From Streptomyces globisporus (GTDB lineage: Bacteria; Actinomycetota; Actinomycetes; Streptomycetales; Streptomycetaceae), in the NCBI GenBank assembly GCA_014649555.1, contig BMTG01000010.1, forward strand, positions 62,001 through 126,000: a stretch of DNA of 64,000 nucleotides. Direction: 5' to 3'. Under the pieces are notes generated by a model, which ran no database searches, had not been told where the DNA came from, and saw only the letters and a program-made list of their open reading frames with translations. Positions 26,671 to 35,148 of this stretch are shown here, piece after piece. Both the position numbers and the translations under genes were made by a program. The number at the start of each line of letters is the position of its first letter. Positions within the stretch are counted from its first letter, which is position 1.

Positions 26671-27639
26671 TCAGAAGACGGACAGGCCCGTGAGCGTGGT
26701 GAACCGGTCGAGCGCCGCCACGCCCGCCACCGAGTTGCCGCGCCGGTCGAGCCCCGGGCTCCACACGCACAGGGTGCACTCCCCGGGCACGATGGCGATG
26801 ATCCCGCCGCCGACGCCGCTCTTGCCCGGCAGCCCCACCCGGTAGGCGAACTCCCCGGCCGCGTCGTACGTCCCGCAGGTGAGCATGACCGCGTTGACCT
26901 GCTTCGCCTGGCTGCGGGTCAGCAGTACGGACCCGTCGGCCCGGACCCCGTGCCGGGCGAGGAACCCGGCGGAGAGGGCCAGGTCCGCGCAGGACGCCTC
27001 GATCGAGCACTGGCGGAAGTAGGCGGCGAGCAGTTCGGGCACCGGGAGCGTGACGTTGCCGTAGGAGGCCATGAAGTGGGCCAGCGCGGCGTTGCGGTCG
27101 CCGTGGGCCGCCTCGGAGGCGGCGACGTCCGGGACGAAGTCGATGGCGGCGTTGCCGCTCTCCGTGCGCAGCAGCTCCCGCACCTGCCCGGCGGCGTCCC
27201 CGGTCAGCGCCTGGAGCCGGTCGGTCACCACCAGGGCGCCCGCGTTGATGAACGGGTTGCGGGGGATGCCGTTCTCGTACTCCAGCTGCACCAGGGAGTT
27301 GAAGGGGTTGCCCGAAGGCTCACGGCCCACACCCCGCCATATCCGCTCGCCGTCCAGGGAGAGCGCCAGGGCCAGGGCGAAGACCTTGGAGATGGACTGC
27401 GTCGAGAACGGCTGCCGCCAGTCCCCGACCCCGTACACGGTCCCGTCCGGCTCCGCGACGGCCATACCGAAGCGGCGGGGGTCGACGCCCGCGAGCATCG
27501 GAATGTAGTCGGCGGGGGTGCCGTGGTCGTCGCGGGCGGCCATCTCCTCGGCTATGCGGCTGATGACGGCGCTGAAGCGGTGCGCACCGGCGGGCGGGGC
27601 GGCACTGCTCGCCGGGGCGGCGGCGGAGGCGTGGGACAC
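26671..27639 (-). CDS. glsA: Glutaminase A
   Basis: Hydrolyses L-glutamine to glutamate and ammonia. The 322-residue serine-dependent beta-lactamase-fold enzyme has the catalytic SxxK motif in FSTQSISKVFALALAL near residues 82-85, and family blocks PRNPFINAGALV, VNAVMLTCGTYDAAGEFAYR and PGKSGVGGGIIAIVPG. The GTG at 27639 follows AGGAATCGCC; the frame is open upstream but proline-rich and not conserved. The 15-residue Ala/Pro tail before the domain is typical of Streptomyces versions. It converges with the oxidoreductase. Confidence 0.94.
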   Translation of the reverse strand: MSHASAAAPASSAAPPAGAHRFSAVISRIAEEMAARDDHGTPADYIPMLAGVDPRRFGMAVAEPDGTVYGVGDWRQPFSTQSISKVFALALALSLDGERIWRGVGREPSGNPFNSLVQLEYENGIPRNPFINAGALVVTDRLQALTGDAAGQVRELLRTESGNAAIDFVPDVAASEAAHGDRNAALAHFMASYGNVTLPVPELLAAYFRQCSIEASCADLALSAGFLARHGVRADGSVLLTRSQAKQVNAVMLTCGTYDAAGEFAYRVGLPGKSGVGGGIIAIVPGECTLCVWSPGLDRRGNSVAGVAALDRFTTLTGLSVF

Positions 27640-27837
27640 GGCGATTCCTGACGGGAGCGGAACGGGGCCCGGCGGCGGGGACGGGGCCGGGGAGAGCGCC
27701 CACAGTCTGCCCGCCCACCGGAAGCAGCCCAAATGTCCCGCGTGCCTCGCCCCCGTACCCGCGTCCCCGTGCCGGGCCCCGGCCGCCGGGCCCAGCGCCC
27801 CGCACGGCCCACCCGTGAAGGCCGGGCCGCCCAGGGC

Positions 27838-28110
27838 TTACATGCTCGCGAAGATCGCGCCGAGGACCATGCCGCCGACCAGTCCGACGGCACTGACCAC
27901 GATGGCGATCGTGGCGAGCCGCTCGTGCCGGACGGTCTTGGCGATGATGGCCATGATCAGCCCGCCCAGCGCGAAGACGATCGGCAGGAAGATGAACCCG
28001 ATCACGCCCAGGACGATCGCGATGATGCTGAAGACGTTGCCGGAGGCACCGGCCTTGGGCGCGCCGTGGTGCTGCTGTCCGGTCGGCTGGTTGCCGTACT
28101 GCGTAGTCAT
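27838..28110 (-). CDS. Small DUF4190-like membrane protein
   Basis: A 90-residue protein with a 24-residue Gln/Gly-rich cytoplasmic head (TTQYGNQPTGQQHHG) followed by two membrane helices, VFSIIAIVLGVIGFIFLPIV and LATIAIVVSAVGLVGGMVLG. This is the DUF4190 pattern seen in many short Streptomyces proteins. Function is unknown. The ATG at 28110 has GGAG at eight bases. It lies upstream of glsA on the same strand with about 200 bases between. Confidence 0.8.
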   Translation of the reverse strand: MTTQYGNQPTGQQHHGAPKAGASGNVFSIIAIVLGVIGFIFLPIVFALGGLIMAIIAKTVRHERLATIAIVVSAVGLVGGMVLGAIFASM

Positions 28111-28248
28111 CTCTCGCTCCTTCGGATCGGTCGCTCCGGGATCCGGTCGCGAAGTGACCGGCCTGACGTTCGGGTGCCCCAAGTTCCTTGTCCACACGCC
28201 TGTTTGCTCGCGGGAGCGGTCCGATGCGGGCGCTGCTAGCGTGCAGCG

Positions 28249-28944
28249 ATGAGTGAGCGACGACCGCCGGGCGGCGAAACGGGACGGCCTCTTCCCGACG
28301 ACGACGACGAACAACTACCTGACGGCGGTACGGAATTGTCACCCCGCGAGATCGAGGCTCTCGACTCCCGGTGGGCGTCCGCCTGGACTCCGGACGAGGT
28401 GGCGCGACGGCTGGCCGGGGTCCGGGCCCCGTGGTACGTGGCCGCCGGCTGGGCGCTGGACCTGTTCCGCGGCAGGCAGACCCGGGCCCACGGGGACATC
28501 GAGATCGCGGTCCCGGCCGGGCGGTTCCCCGAGGTGCGGCGCCGCTTCCCCGGCTACGTCTTCGACGCGGCCGGGAGCGGCCGGATCTGGGAGGACGCCG
28601 CGCCGGACGTGCTGGCCGCCGTGCATCAGACGTGGCTCCGCGATCCGGCCACCGGCGACTACCTGCTGGACGTGTTCCGCGAGCCGCACGACGGCGACAC
28701 CTGGATCTGCCGCCGCGACGAGAGCATCCGGCGTCCGTACGACGAGATCGTCCACCACACCCGGGACGGCATCCCGTACCTGGCACCCGAACTGGTCCTG
28801 CTGTTCAAGGCCAAGCACGCCCGCCCGAAGGACCAGGCGGACTTCGAGGCGACGGTCCCGTACCTGAGCGCGGAGCAACGCGCCTCCCTGGCAAGGTTGT
28901 TGGACCGTGTCCACCCGGGGCACCCCTGGTCGGCTGGCCTGTAA
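28249..28944 (+). CDS. ANT(2'')-like nucleotidyltransferase
   Basis: A 231-residue protein resembling aminoglycoside 2''-adenylyltransferase. The core is YVAAGWALDLFRGRQTRAHG with DIEIAV following, near residues 63-88; ANT(2'')-Ia has GGWAID and a catalytic D-I-D in the same place, so here the second carboxylate is Glu. A third candidate acidic residue is in YLLDVFREPHDG near residue 142. The first 35 residues are acidic and disordered. No resistance activity can be claimed: many Streptomyces paralogs are uncharacterised. The gene diverges from the DUF4190 protein. Confidence 0.75.
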   Translation: MSERRPPGGETGRPLPDDDDEQLPDGGTELSPREIEALDSRWASAWTPDEVARRLAGVRAPWYVAAGWALDLFRGRQTRAHGDIEIAVPAGRFPEVRRRFPGYVFDAAGSGRIWEDAAPDVLAAVHQTWLRDPATGDYLLDVFREPHDGDTWICRRDESIRRPYDEIVHHTRDGIPYLAPELVLLFKAKHARPKDQADFEATVPYLSAEQRASLARLLDRVHPGHPWSAGL

Positions 28945-29014
28945 CCGGCGGGCCGGCAGTCCGCGCGCCACCCACCCCCGCCGACCGCTCCCCCTCCCCT
29001 CCTCCCCCTCCCCG

Positions 29015-31732
29015 TCAGTCCAGGATCTCGACGTACCCGTCCGTTCCGTGCACGCGGATGCGCTGTCCGTCCCGGATCAGCCGGGTGGCCCGGTCCACGC
29101 CGACGACGGCGGGCAGTCCGTACTCGCGGGCGATCACCGCGCCATGGGTCATCAGACCGCCCACCTCCGTCACCAGCCCCGCGACGCCGAGGAACAGCGG
29201 GGACCAGCTGGGGTCGGTGAACCGCGTGACCAGGATGTCGCCCTCTTCCAGCTCGGCGTCGGCCAGGTCGAGAATGACGCGCGCCCGCCCCTCGACGCTC
29301 CCGGTGGAGACCGCGAGTCCGGCCAGCGCTCCCGCCGGCACGTCGTCGCGCCGGTACGCGCCGTTGACGGCCTCGCCGTCCGAGGTCAGCACCCGGGGCG
29401 GGGTGAGCGCCTCGTACGACCGGAACGCCGCCTTGCGCCGCGCGATGAGCCGGGGGTCGGCCCGGCGCGAACGGACGGCGTCCTCCAGCTCCTGGAAGGT
29501 GAGGTGGAAGACGTCCTCGCGCTCGTCGAGCACACCGTCCCGCACGAGCCGGCCGCCCTCCTCCAACAAGGCCTGCTTGTAGAGGATATAGCGGCAGACG
29601 ATGCCGTACTTCGGGTACTCCCGGTATCCGGCGAAGGCCCGTACCTGGTCGATCATCCGCTTGGTCTCGTCGGCCTTCCGCTCCCCGTCCGGCAGGGCCC
29701 GCAGCCGGGTCAGCACGTCCTGCTCGGTCCGGAGCGCCCGCAACCGGCCCTGCTCGAAGCGGCGTTCGGCGGCGCCGGGCCCGAAGTTCCGGACGTTGTC
29801 GAGGATCAGCGGGACCAGGGTGGCGGGGTGCTCGCTCCACCGGGGGCGCGTGATGTCGATCTCGGCGACGCAGCGCATGCCGTAGCGGCGCAGGTACGTC
29901 TCGATCGCCTCGCGCGCCGCGCTGCCGCCGGGGAGTTTCAGGAGCCCGTCCAGGAAGCCGTCGCCGTGGGCGTCGTCCTGGACGCCGTTCAGAAACGCCA
30001 CCACCTCAGGGTGCGGGCGGATCGCGTCGGCCACGTCGAGCAGGTCGAGGCCCATCTCGGACGTGATGTTGCCGGGGGCGGAGAGCGTGAGCGCGTCAGC
30101 CGCGTTCTTCTCGCCCAGCCACTCCCCCAGCTTCTCGTTGAGCCACCAGGTGGCCTCCATCCCCGCCATGATCGCCCGGATGCTCAGCGGGTCGCTGAGC
30201 ACGCGCTTGTGCTCCTCGAAGGCCTCCGCCAGGAAGTCGAACAGCTCCGGACCGCTCTTCGTCCCGATGTCGCGTTCCAGGGCGCCGAGGGACGTCTCGC
30301 TGCGTTCGACCAACTCCGCGACGATGGCGGGATCGGCCTCGGTCACCGACGGTTCGGGGGCGCCGCCCGCCGGAGGGACGGCGGGGCCCGCGTGGCCTGC
30401 GTGGCCTGCGTCGCCCGCGTCCGGAAGGGCCGGCAGATCGAACTCGCTCCGCTCCAGAACCGTTTCCAGGGCATCCCGGACCAGCGGATCGCCCTTCCCC
30501 ATGACGTCCAGGAGGGCGGCGCGGGACGCGGGCGAGGCGAGCCGCGGGCTGACGTCCACGAACAGCCGCCCGCCGGCCTCGTGCATCGGCACCATGGCGG
30601 TGCGCTGCCACATGGACCAGCCCAGCGGTTTCATGGCGTCGGTCATCATCTGCTGATGGCCGACGGAGACGTAGACGCTCGGGGTCCGGCGCCCCGCGGC
30701 CTCCGGTACGGGGTCAGGGACGGGGAACAGCGTCGTGATCGGCCGGCTCTGCACGATCCGGAAGCCGTCGTCGGTCAGGCACCACTCGATGTCCTGCGGA
30801 CACCCGAAGTGGGCCTCGATCCGCCGCCCGAGCCGCACGAGCTCCACGGCCTGCGCATCGGTCAGCGCCGGGCGCTCCTGCTGCCGCGGTTCGACCGCCA
30901 CCTCCCGCGTACCGCCACCCGGCAGAGCGTGAACGGCGCGCTGTTTGACGGCGATCGTCCTGGCGACGACCTCGCCGTCCCGCACGGTGAAGACGTCGGG
31001 GTTCACCAGCCCGGAGACCAGCGCCTCGCCGAGCCCGAACCCGGCGTCCACAGTGGCGGTCCGGCGGTTGCCCGTGACGGGGTCGGCGGTGAACAGGACC
31101 CCGGACGCGTCCGGGAGGACCATGCGCTGGACGACCACGGCCATCCGGACCGTACGGTCGTCGATGCCGTTGCGCCGCCGGTAGATCACCGCCCGCTCGG
31201 TGAACAGCGACGCCCAGCACCGGCTGACGTGCCGGAGGACCTCCGCAGGCCCGACGACGTTCAGGTACGTGTCCTGCTGCCCGGCGAACGAGGCCGTCGG
31301 CAGGTCCTCCGCCGTGGCACTGGACCGCACGGCGTACGCGGCTCCCTCGCCGAGCCGCGCGACCGCCCCGGTGATGTCGGCCGCGAGGTCGTCGGGGATC
31401 CCCGCCTCTTCGACGGCCCGCCGGACATCCGCGCTCAGGGCCCGGACCGCCTGCCGGTCGTCCGGGTCGGCGCCCGCCAGCCGGTCGAGCAGCGCGTCGA
31501 CCTCCGGAGCCCGCGCCACGACCCGCCGGAAGGCGTCCGTCGTCACGCAGAAGCCGTCCGGCACCCGGACACCGTCGACCCGGAAGAGCGCACCGAGATG
31601 GGCTCCCTTCCCGCCGACGAGCCCGGCCTGATCCTCGCCGACCTCGCCGAGACCCAGCACCGTCTCGCATCCTTCGTCGAACCTCGTGTCGCGCACGTCG
31701 TCCTTCCAGGTTTCTTCCGCAGGCTGTGGCAT
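29015..31732 (-). CDS. rph: Rifamycin-inactivating phosphotransferase
   Basis: Transfers the beta-phosphate of ATP to the C21 hydroxyl of rifamycins, releasing phosphate and AMP. The 905-residue protein has three parts: an ATP-binding domain with GGKGAHLGALFRVDGVRVPD near residue 40 and AYAVRSSATAEDLPTASFAG, a rifampin-binding middle domain starting about residue 340, and a C-terminal swivelling His domain with GGLMTHGAVIAREYGLPAV, where the catalytic His is near residue 862. The ATG at 31732 lies 24 bases from a rifamycin-associated element. Family assignment rests on the Rph domain order and on that element. Confidence 0.92.
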   Translation of the reverse strand: MPQPAEETWKDDVRDTRFDEGCETVLGLGEVGEDQAGLVGGKGAHLGALFRVDGVRVPDGFCVTTDAFRRVVARAPEVDALLDRLAGADPDDRQAVRALSADVRRAVEEAGIPDDLAADITGAVARLGEGAAYAVRSSATAEDLPTASFAGQQDTYLNVVGPAEVLRHVSRCWASLFTERAVIYRRRNGIDDRTVRMAVVVQRMVLPDASGVLFTADPVTGNRRTATVDAGFGLGEALVSGLVNPDVFTVRDGEVVARTIAVKQRAVHALPGGGTREVAVEPRQQERPALTDAQAVELVRLGRRIEAHFGCPQDIEWCLTDDGFRIVQSRPITTLFPVPDPVPEAAGRRTPSVYVSVGHQQMMTDAMKPLGWSMWQRTAMVPMHEAGGRLFVDVSPRLASPASRAALLDVMGKGDPLVRDALETVLERSEFDLPALPDAGDAGHAGHAGPAVPPAGGAPEPSVTEADPAIVAELVERSETSLGALERDIGTKSGPELFDFLAEAFEEHKRVLSDPLSIRAIMAGMEATWWLNEKLGEWLGEKNAADALTLSAPGNITSEMGLDLLDVADAIRPHPEVVAFLNGVQDDAHGDGFLDGLLKLPGGSAAREAIETYLRRYGMRCVAEIDITRPRWSEHPATLVPLILDNVRNFGPGAAERRFEQGRLRALRTEQDVLTRLRALPDGERKADETKRMIDQVRAFAGYREYPKYGIVCRYILYKQALLEEGGRLVRDGVLDEREDVFHLTFQELEDAVRSRRADPRLIARRKAAFRSYEALTPPRVLTSDGEAVNGAYRRDDVPAGALAGLAVSTGSVEGRARVILDLADAELEEGDILVTRFTDPSWSPLFLGVAGLVTEVGGLMTHGAVIAREYGLPAVVGVDRATRLIRDGQRIRVHGTDGYVEILD

Positions 31733-31756
31733 AGGCGGACATTCTGCGCCCCACCC

Positions 31757-31777
31757 GGGGCCTTGCGGCAAGACCCC
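31757..31777 (-). promoter_or_regulatory. Rifamycin-associated element (RAE)
   Basis: A 21-bp inverted repeat with GGGGCCTTGC and GCAAGACCCC arms sharing a central GCGGC region, matching the RAE described upstream of rph and helR genes in actinomycetes (core CTTGCGGCAAG). On the rph strand a TATAGC hexamer precedes it by about ten bases, so the element is close to the transcription start. Rifamycin-inducible expression is expected. Confidence 0.85.
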
Positions 31778-31799
31778 CTGTGCGCTATAAGTTGAGCGT

Positions 31800-31823
31800 G
31801 GCGAGGAGAGCTTTCTCCTCGCC
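31800..31823. terminator. Hairpin terminator between rph and the truncated gene
   Basis: A perfect 10-bp stem (31800-31809 with 31814-31823) and a 4-base loop. It sits 36 bases past the stop of the truncated minus-strand gene and just upstream of the rph promoter, so it insulates rph. Confidence 0.7.
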
Positions 31824-31859
31824 TTCGTGCTGCGTACGGGGCTCAGCGCCCTGAGGCGG

Positions 31860-32128
31860 CTACTGCTGACCGCCGGTCGCGGCTCCGCCGGGCGGCTGTC
31901 CCCCCGGACCTCCGCCGCTCCCGCCTTCCGGCCCTCCCCCGCCCGGGGCGCCGCCCCCGGTGGGCTCCGTGTTGGTGTCGATGGGCACGGTCAGGGTCGC
32001 GGTGTAGCCGGCTTCCGGGGATCCGGTGGTGGCGGCGAGCTGGTGGACACCGCCGTCGTCCCCGAAGACGTTGTCGGTCTTGAGGGTGAGCCGGGCGAGG
32101 TTCGCGCCGAATCCCCCGACGCCCGACC
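31860..32128 (-). pseudogene. 3' remnant of an unidentified exported protein gene
   Basis: An open frame of about 90 codons ends at a TAG (31860-31862). Its translation is protein-like: ARLTLKTDNVFGDDGGVHQL, then TGSPEAGYTATLTVPIDTN, and a Gly/Pro-rich tail ending GGAATGGQQ. No start codon or upstream domain remains; coding-like sequence stops where the acetyltransferase gene begins on the other strand. It has its own terminator hairpin downstream. I read it as the C-terminal end of a secreted or surface protein whose 5' part was lost when the neighbouring sequence was inserted or rearranged. Confidence 0.6.
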
Positions 32129-32140
32129 GGAGTCCGCCTC

Positions 32141-32644
32141 ATGGCCGACGGAAGACTGACGACCGACGGAACGACGACGCTCCACGGAACGCTGACCCGC
32201 CTCGTCCCGACCACGGAGGCCGATCTGGACCTGCTGGCCGGGTGGTTCGCCTCCCCGGACTTCGTCGCGTACTGGGGCGGCGTACCGCTGTCCCGTACCG
32301 AGGTGGCGGTGAAGTACGTAGGACGGCGTCGGCCGCGCGTGCAGTCCTACCTGGTGCTGGCCGAGGACGCCCCAGTGGGCTACGCCCAGTTCTGGTACGC
32401 CGACGAGGCCGAGGGCGGCATCGACCTGGTGCTTCAACCGGACGCCCAGGGAAAGGGGTTGGGGCCGGACGCCACGCGGTCGCTCCTGGCGCACCTGGGC
32501 GGCGAGCTGGGCTGGCGGCGCGTGACCGTCGATCCCGTACGCGAGAACGTACGGGCTGTCCGCGCGTGGGCGAAGGCGGGATTCCGGCAGGTGCCGAGCG
32601 AAACCGGGGAACCCCTGATGGAGTTCCGCTTTCCCTCATCGTGA
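32141..32644 (+). CDS. AAC(6')-like GNAT acetyltransferase
   Basis: A 167-residue N-acetyltransferase resembling aminoglycoside 6'-acetyltransferases. The N-terminal TLTRLVPTTEADLDLLAGWF, the FVAYWGGVPLSRTEVAVKYV block and QSYLVLAEDAPVGYAQFWY are followed by the acetyl-CoA motif A, PDAQGKGLGPDATRSLLAHL, near residue 105, and VDPVRENVRAVRAWAKAGF. Substrate is inferred only from similarity. The ATG at 32141 lies inside the region where a truncated minus-strand gene ends, with no clear ribosome binding site, so expression may depend on an unusual promoter. Confidence 0.82.
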   Translation: MADGRLTTDGTTTLHGTLTRLVPTTEADLDLLAGWFASPDFVAYWGGVPLSRTEVAVKYVGRRRPRVQSYLVLAEDAPVGYAQFWYADEAEGGIDLVLQPDAQGKGLGPDATRSLLAHLGGELGWRRVTVDPVRENVRAVRAWAKAGFRQVPSETGEPLMEFRFPSS

Positions 32645-32684
32645 TGCACAAGTGCACAACCCTGGATGGATGCCGGGTGTCTGT

Positions 32685-32717
32685 AAAGCGCTGGAGGGAC
32701 GCGCCTCCGGCGCTTTT
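32685..32717 (+). terminator. Terminator after the acetyltransferase gene
   Basis: A 13-bp stem with one G-T pair (32685-32697 with 32704-32716), a 6-base loop and a short T run, 41 bases after the GNAT stop. Confidence 0.8.
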
Positions 32718-32740
32718 CGGTACGGAGAATCGGGGATCAG

Positions 32741-33505
32741 GTGGGGAAGCAGGTCTGGAGAGCCGTCGTGGCCGGTGGTGCGGCGGCGGTGTTCACGGCC
32801 GTGGCCGCGGCACCGGCCGGAGCGGCCGAGGGCGGCGCCTCGTTCAGCCGTATCCAGGTGAACGACGGCAAGCCGATCGTGATCGGGACGACGAACGAGG
32901 TCATGGCACCCGCGTCCTTCCGGATGACGACCACGAAGCAGTGGAAGGCACCGGGATTGATATTCCTCCACCGCAACAAGGGGGAGGAGCAGCTGTGGCA
33001 CTCGATCGAGACGAACGACTGTCCCAACCGGGTCGGCGTCTGCGACATAACGGAGAGGATGTACTTCGACCCGAGCGTGTGGGACATGCGTAACAGCGAG
33101 GCCGGGGCCTGGCGGGTCGGGGCCCAGGTGCGCTTCAAGGACGGCAGCGGTGACACCGATGACAAGGGCATGGCGGTGTACGTCCAGCGCAACTCCCGCC
33201 TGACCGTCAACGCCTCACCCGAACCGGTGGCCAAGGGCAAGACCATCACGGTGACCGGGAAGGTCACGCGGGCCAACTGGGAGACCAGGAAGTACGCCTC
33301 CTACGGAGGCCGCCACGTCAGCCTGCAGTTCAAGCCCGCCGGATCGGCCTCCTACAGCACGGTGAAGAAGGTGTACGCGAACGGCTCGGGCAACCTCAAG
33401 ACGACCGTGAAGGCGTCCAAGACGGGTACGTGGCGCTGGGTGTACTACGGCAACACGACCACCGGGGCGTCGACGTCGTCCGGGGACAACGTCGTGGTGA
33501 AGTGA
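32741..33505 (+). CDS. Secreted protein of unknown function
   Basis: A 254-residue exported protein. The signal peptide is GKQVWRAVVAGGAAAVFTAV and cleaves around APAGA. The mature part falls into two pieces. Residues 30-140 contain IQVNDGKPIVIGTTNEV, a pair of cysteines in DCPNRVGVCD, and YFDPSVWDMRNSEAGAWRVG. Residues 150-254 form an Ig-like beta domain (RLTVNASPEPVAKGKTITVT, then RHVSLQFKPAGSASYSTVKK) seen in other actinobacterial secreted proteins. The overall family is unfamiliar to me. The GTG at 32741 follows a GGATCAG sequence. A terminator follows the stop. Confidence 0.75.
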   Translation: MGKQVWRAVVAGGAAAVFTAVAAAPAGAAEGGASFSRIQVNDGKPIVIGTTNEVMAPASFRMTTTKQWKAPGLIFLHRNKGEEQLWHSIETNDCPNRVGVCDITERMYFDPSVWDMRNSEAGAWRVGAQVRFKDGSGDTDDKGMAVYVQRNSRLTVNASPEPVAKGKTITVTGKVTRANWETRKYASYGGRHVSLQFKPAGSASYSTVKKVYANGSGNLKTTVKASKTGTWRWVYYGNTTTGASTSSGDNVVVK

Positions 33506-33561
33506 GGCCCGCCGTGCCGTCGGGCGGGCGGTGACCGGTCCGGCGGCAACGGTCACAAGCA

Positions 33562-33593
33562 GTCGGGTCCGCCGCGATCCTGGCGGACCCGAC
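33562..33593. terminator. Terminator between the secreted protein and AAA kinase genes
   Basis: A perfect 12-bp stem (33562-33573 with 33582-33593) and 8-base loop between convergent genes. Confidence 0.75.
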
Positions 33594-33620
33594 AGGGTGT
33601 GCGGCGGCCCCTCATGCCGG

Positions 33621-34271
33621 TCACCGAACCGGCGGACAGCACATGGCGAAAGCGAAACGGGCGGCGGCTTCGGCAGGCGTGACCCCCTGGCCGCGTCCGA
33701 GCACGTCGTGGACGGCGGCCGCGCCCTCGGCCCGCAGCCGGTCGGCACCGGCGTCACGGCTCATCACGGCCGCGTAGGCGCGGACGTCCGCCGCGGTGAG
33801 GTCCGTACGGCCCCGCTCGGTGTACTGCTGGAGAAGATCGGCGACGTCCGGGGCGAACCGCAGGACGGTCACCGGGGCGCCGAAGCGCCGGGCCAGGCCG
33901 ATGAGTCGCTCCCGCGCCCGGGGCGTGACGTTCGTCGACTCGGCGATCGCGCTGAGCCCGGCGGCGAGCCGGGCGACGATCCGACGGTCGCGCTCCTCGA
34001 AGATCCGCGCGTCGGCCGCGTCGGCCGCGTCGGAGTCGCCCGGCTCGGCCGAAGCGCCGAACAGCTCCGCGCGGATCTCGTCGCTGGACACCACGGCCTC
34101 CGCCTCGATCTGCCGCCCCTCGACCAGCGCCCGGACGAAGCTCGTCTTGCCGGAGGCGGGCGGGCCGACGAGGACGACGAGTCCGGCGGGAATCCGGATC
34201 GGCGGGGTGAGGTCGTGGGGGCGAGAGCGACCGCCTGCGCGGTCCGGTGAGTTCTCCGGCACGAGTTCCAT
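33621..34271 (-). CDS. P-loop kinase/AAA family ATPase (polynucleotide kinase-like)
   Basis: A 216-residue P-loop protein of the AAA_33/zeta-like kinase type. The Walker A motif is VVLVGPPASGKTSFVRALV near residues 36-43, with SSDEIRAELFG about 25 residues later and a Walker-B-like segment near AIAESTNVTPRARERLIGLA. In such enzymes this arrangement transfers phosphate to nucleic acid 5' ends, tRNA or small molecules. There is no accompanying antitoxin gene, which argues against a zeta toxin. The ATG at 34271 is the best start. It follows the HEAT-repeat gene by 76 bases on the same strand, and the two probably form an operon. Confidence 0.8.
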   Translation of the reverse strand: MELVPENSPDRAGGRSRPHDLTPPIRIPAGLVVLVGPPASGKTSFVRALVEGRQIEAEAVVSSDEIRAELFGASAEPGDSDAADAADARIFEERDRRIVARLAAGLSAIAESTNVTPRARERLIGLARRFGAPVTVLRFAPDVADLLQQYTERGRTDLTAADVRAYAAVMSRDAGADRLRAEGAAAVHDVLGRGQGVTPAEAAARFAFAMCCPPVR

Positions 34272-34347
34272 CCTGCCGGGTGCGGCGCAGGTCCGCCTCG
34301 GCCGGTGGGCAGGAGCGCACCGCCCCGCCGAGCAGCCGCCCCTCACG

Positions 34348-35148
34348 TCATCCCGGATCGCGGACCGCTTCCACCGCCTCCCGGACATCCGGGTGCGGGT
34401 CGTCGGCCAGGCCGTCCAGCAGTTCAGCAACACCAGGAGTGGACCAGCGGGCGACCGCCCACACCAAGTCCTCCCGCACCCCGGGATCGGGGTGGGCGGC
34501 GAGGCCCCGCAACCGGTCGACCGGGCCACGCCGGCGCATCCCGAACCAGTGCAGCGTCTCCCGTAGCGCGGCCGTGTCCCCGGGGTCACCGGCTTCGACC
34601 CGGGCGAGCAGCACCGTGACGGGTGGCGGCGGCCCGTCCAGCGGATGCGGCAGCCGCTCGCGCAGGCGCCGCGCCCCGTACCCGCCGCGCACGCGGCACC
34701 CGAAGCAGGTGCAGGGGCGCACACCGTGTGCGTCGGGCAGGAACCGCCAGCCGACGACCTGCGGCGCGCTGCGGATCCGGTGCACCTCGCGCGGCCGGAT
34801 CGCCCGGGGGACGAACACTTCCCACCCGCGCGGGTCGTCCAGTGCCGCGATCCGTCGTACCGACTCGGCCGCCGGGACGGCGGCCCGGGCCTCCCGCGCC
34901 CGATCGGTGTAGCGCCCGACCAGCACGTCCTCGGCGTCGTCGAGTCGCACGTGGACTGCCACGAGCCCGCCCCGGCTGCCGAACCGGGCCAGCTCGCGCA
35001 GCCATTGGTGGGTGAGGGTGTACGACGGCAGCACCGGAAAGCAGTAGACCCCGCGTGCCCTGCCCTGCCCATGGCCGACCGCCCGGATCCCGGACCGCCG
35101 GTTGCGCGGTGCGTTCGCCGCTGAGGTGAGGTGCACGAACATCGCCAT
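34348..35148 (-). CDS. HEAT-repeat domain protein
   Basis: A 266-residue protein with two parts. Residues 1-150 have no family I know but contain a cysteine cluster, RPCTCFGCRVRGGYGARRL, that could bind metal, and WEVFVPRAIRPREVHRIR. Residues 165-266 form HEAT-type helical repeats, including LLARVEAGDPGDTAALRETL and RLRGLAAHPDPGVREDLVW. The spacing of Pro-Asp residues (AHPDPGVR, DDPHPDVREAV) is typical of HEAT repeats. Function is unknown; the partner downstream is a nucleotide-kinase-like ATPase, so the pair may act together. Confidence 0.72.
   Translation of the reverse strand: MAMFVHLTSAANAPRNRRSGIRAVGHGQGRARGVYCFPVLPSYTLTHQWLRELARFGSRGGLVAVHVRLDDAEDVLVGRYTDRAREARAAVPAAESVRRIAALDDPRGWEVFVPRAIRPREVHRIRSAPQVVGWRFLPDAHGVRPCTCFGCRVRGGYGARRLRERLPHPLDGPPPPVTVLLARVEAGDPGDTAALRETLHWFGMRRRGPVDRLRGLAAHPDPGVREDLVWAVARWSTPGVAELLDGLADDPHPDVREAVEAVRDPG

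Noticed and set aside
28907-31795. 962-codon plus-strand frame opposite rph
   Set aside because: Shadow of rph; the opposite strand has the complete Rph domain order.
33621-34271. Zeta toxin of a toxin-antitoxin system
   Set aside because: There is no small antitoxin gene upstream; the partner is a HEAT-repeat protein, so a nucleotide kinase is a better description.
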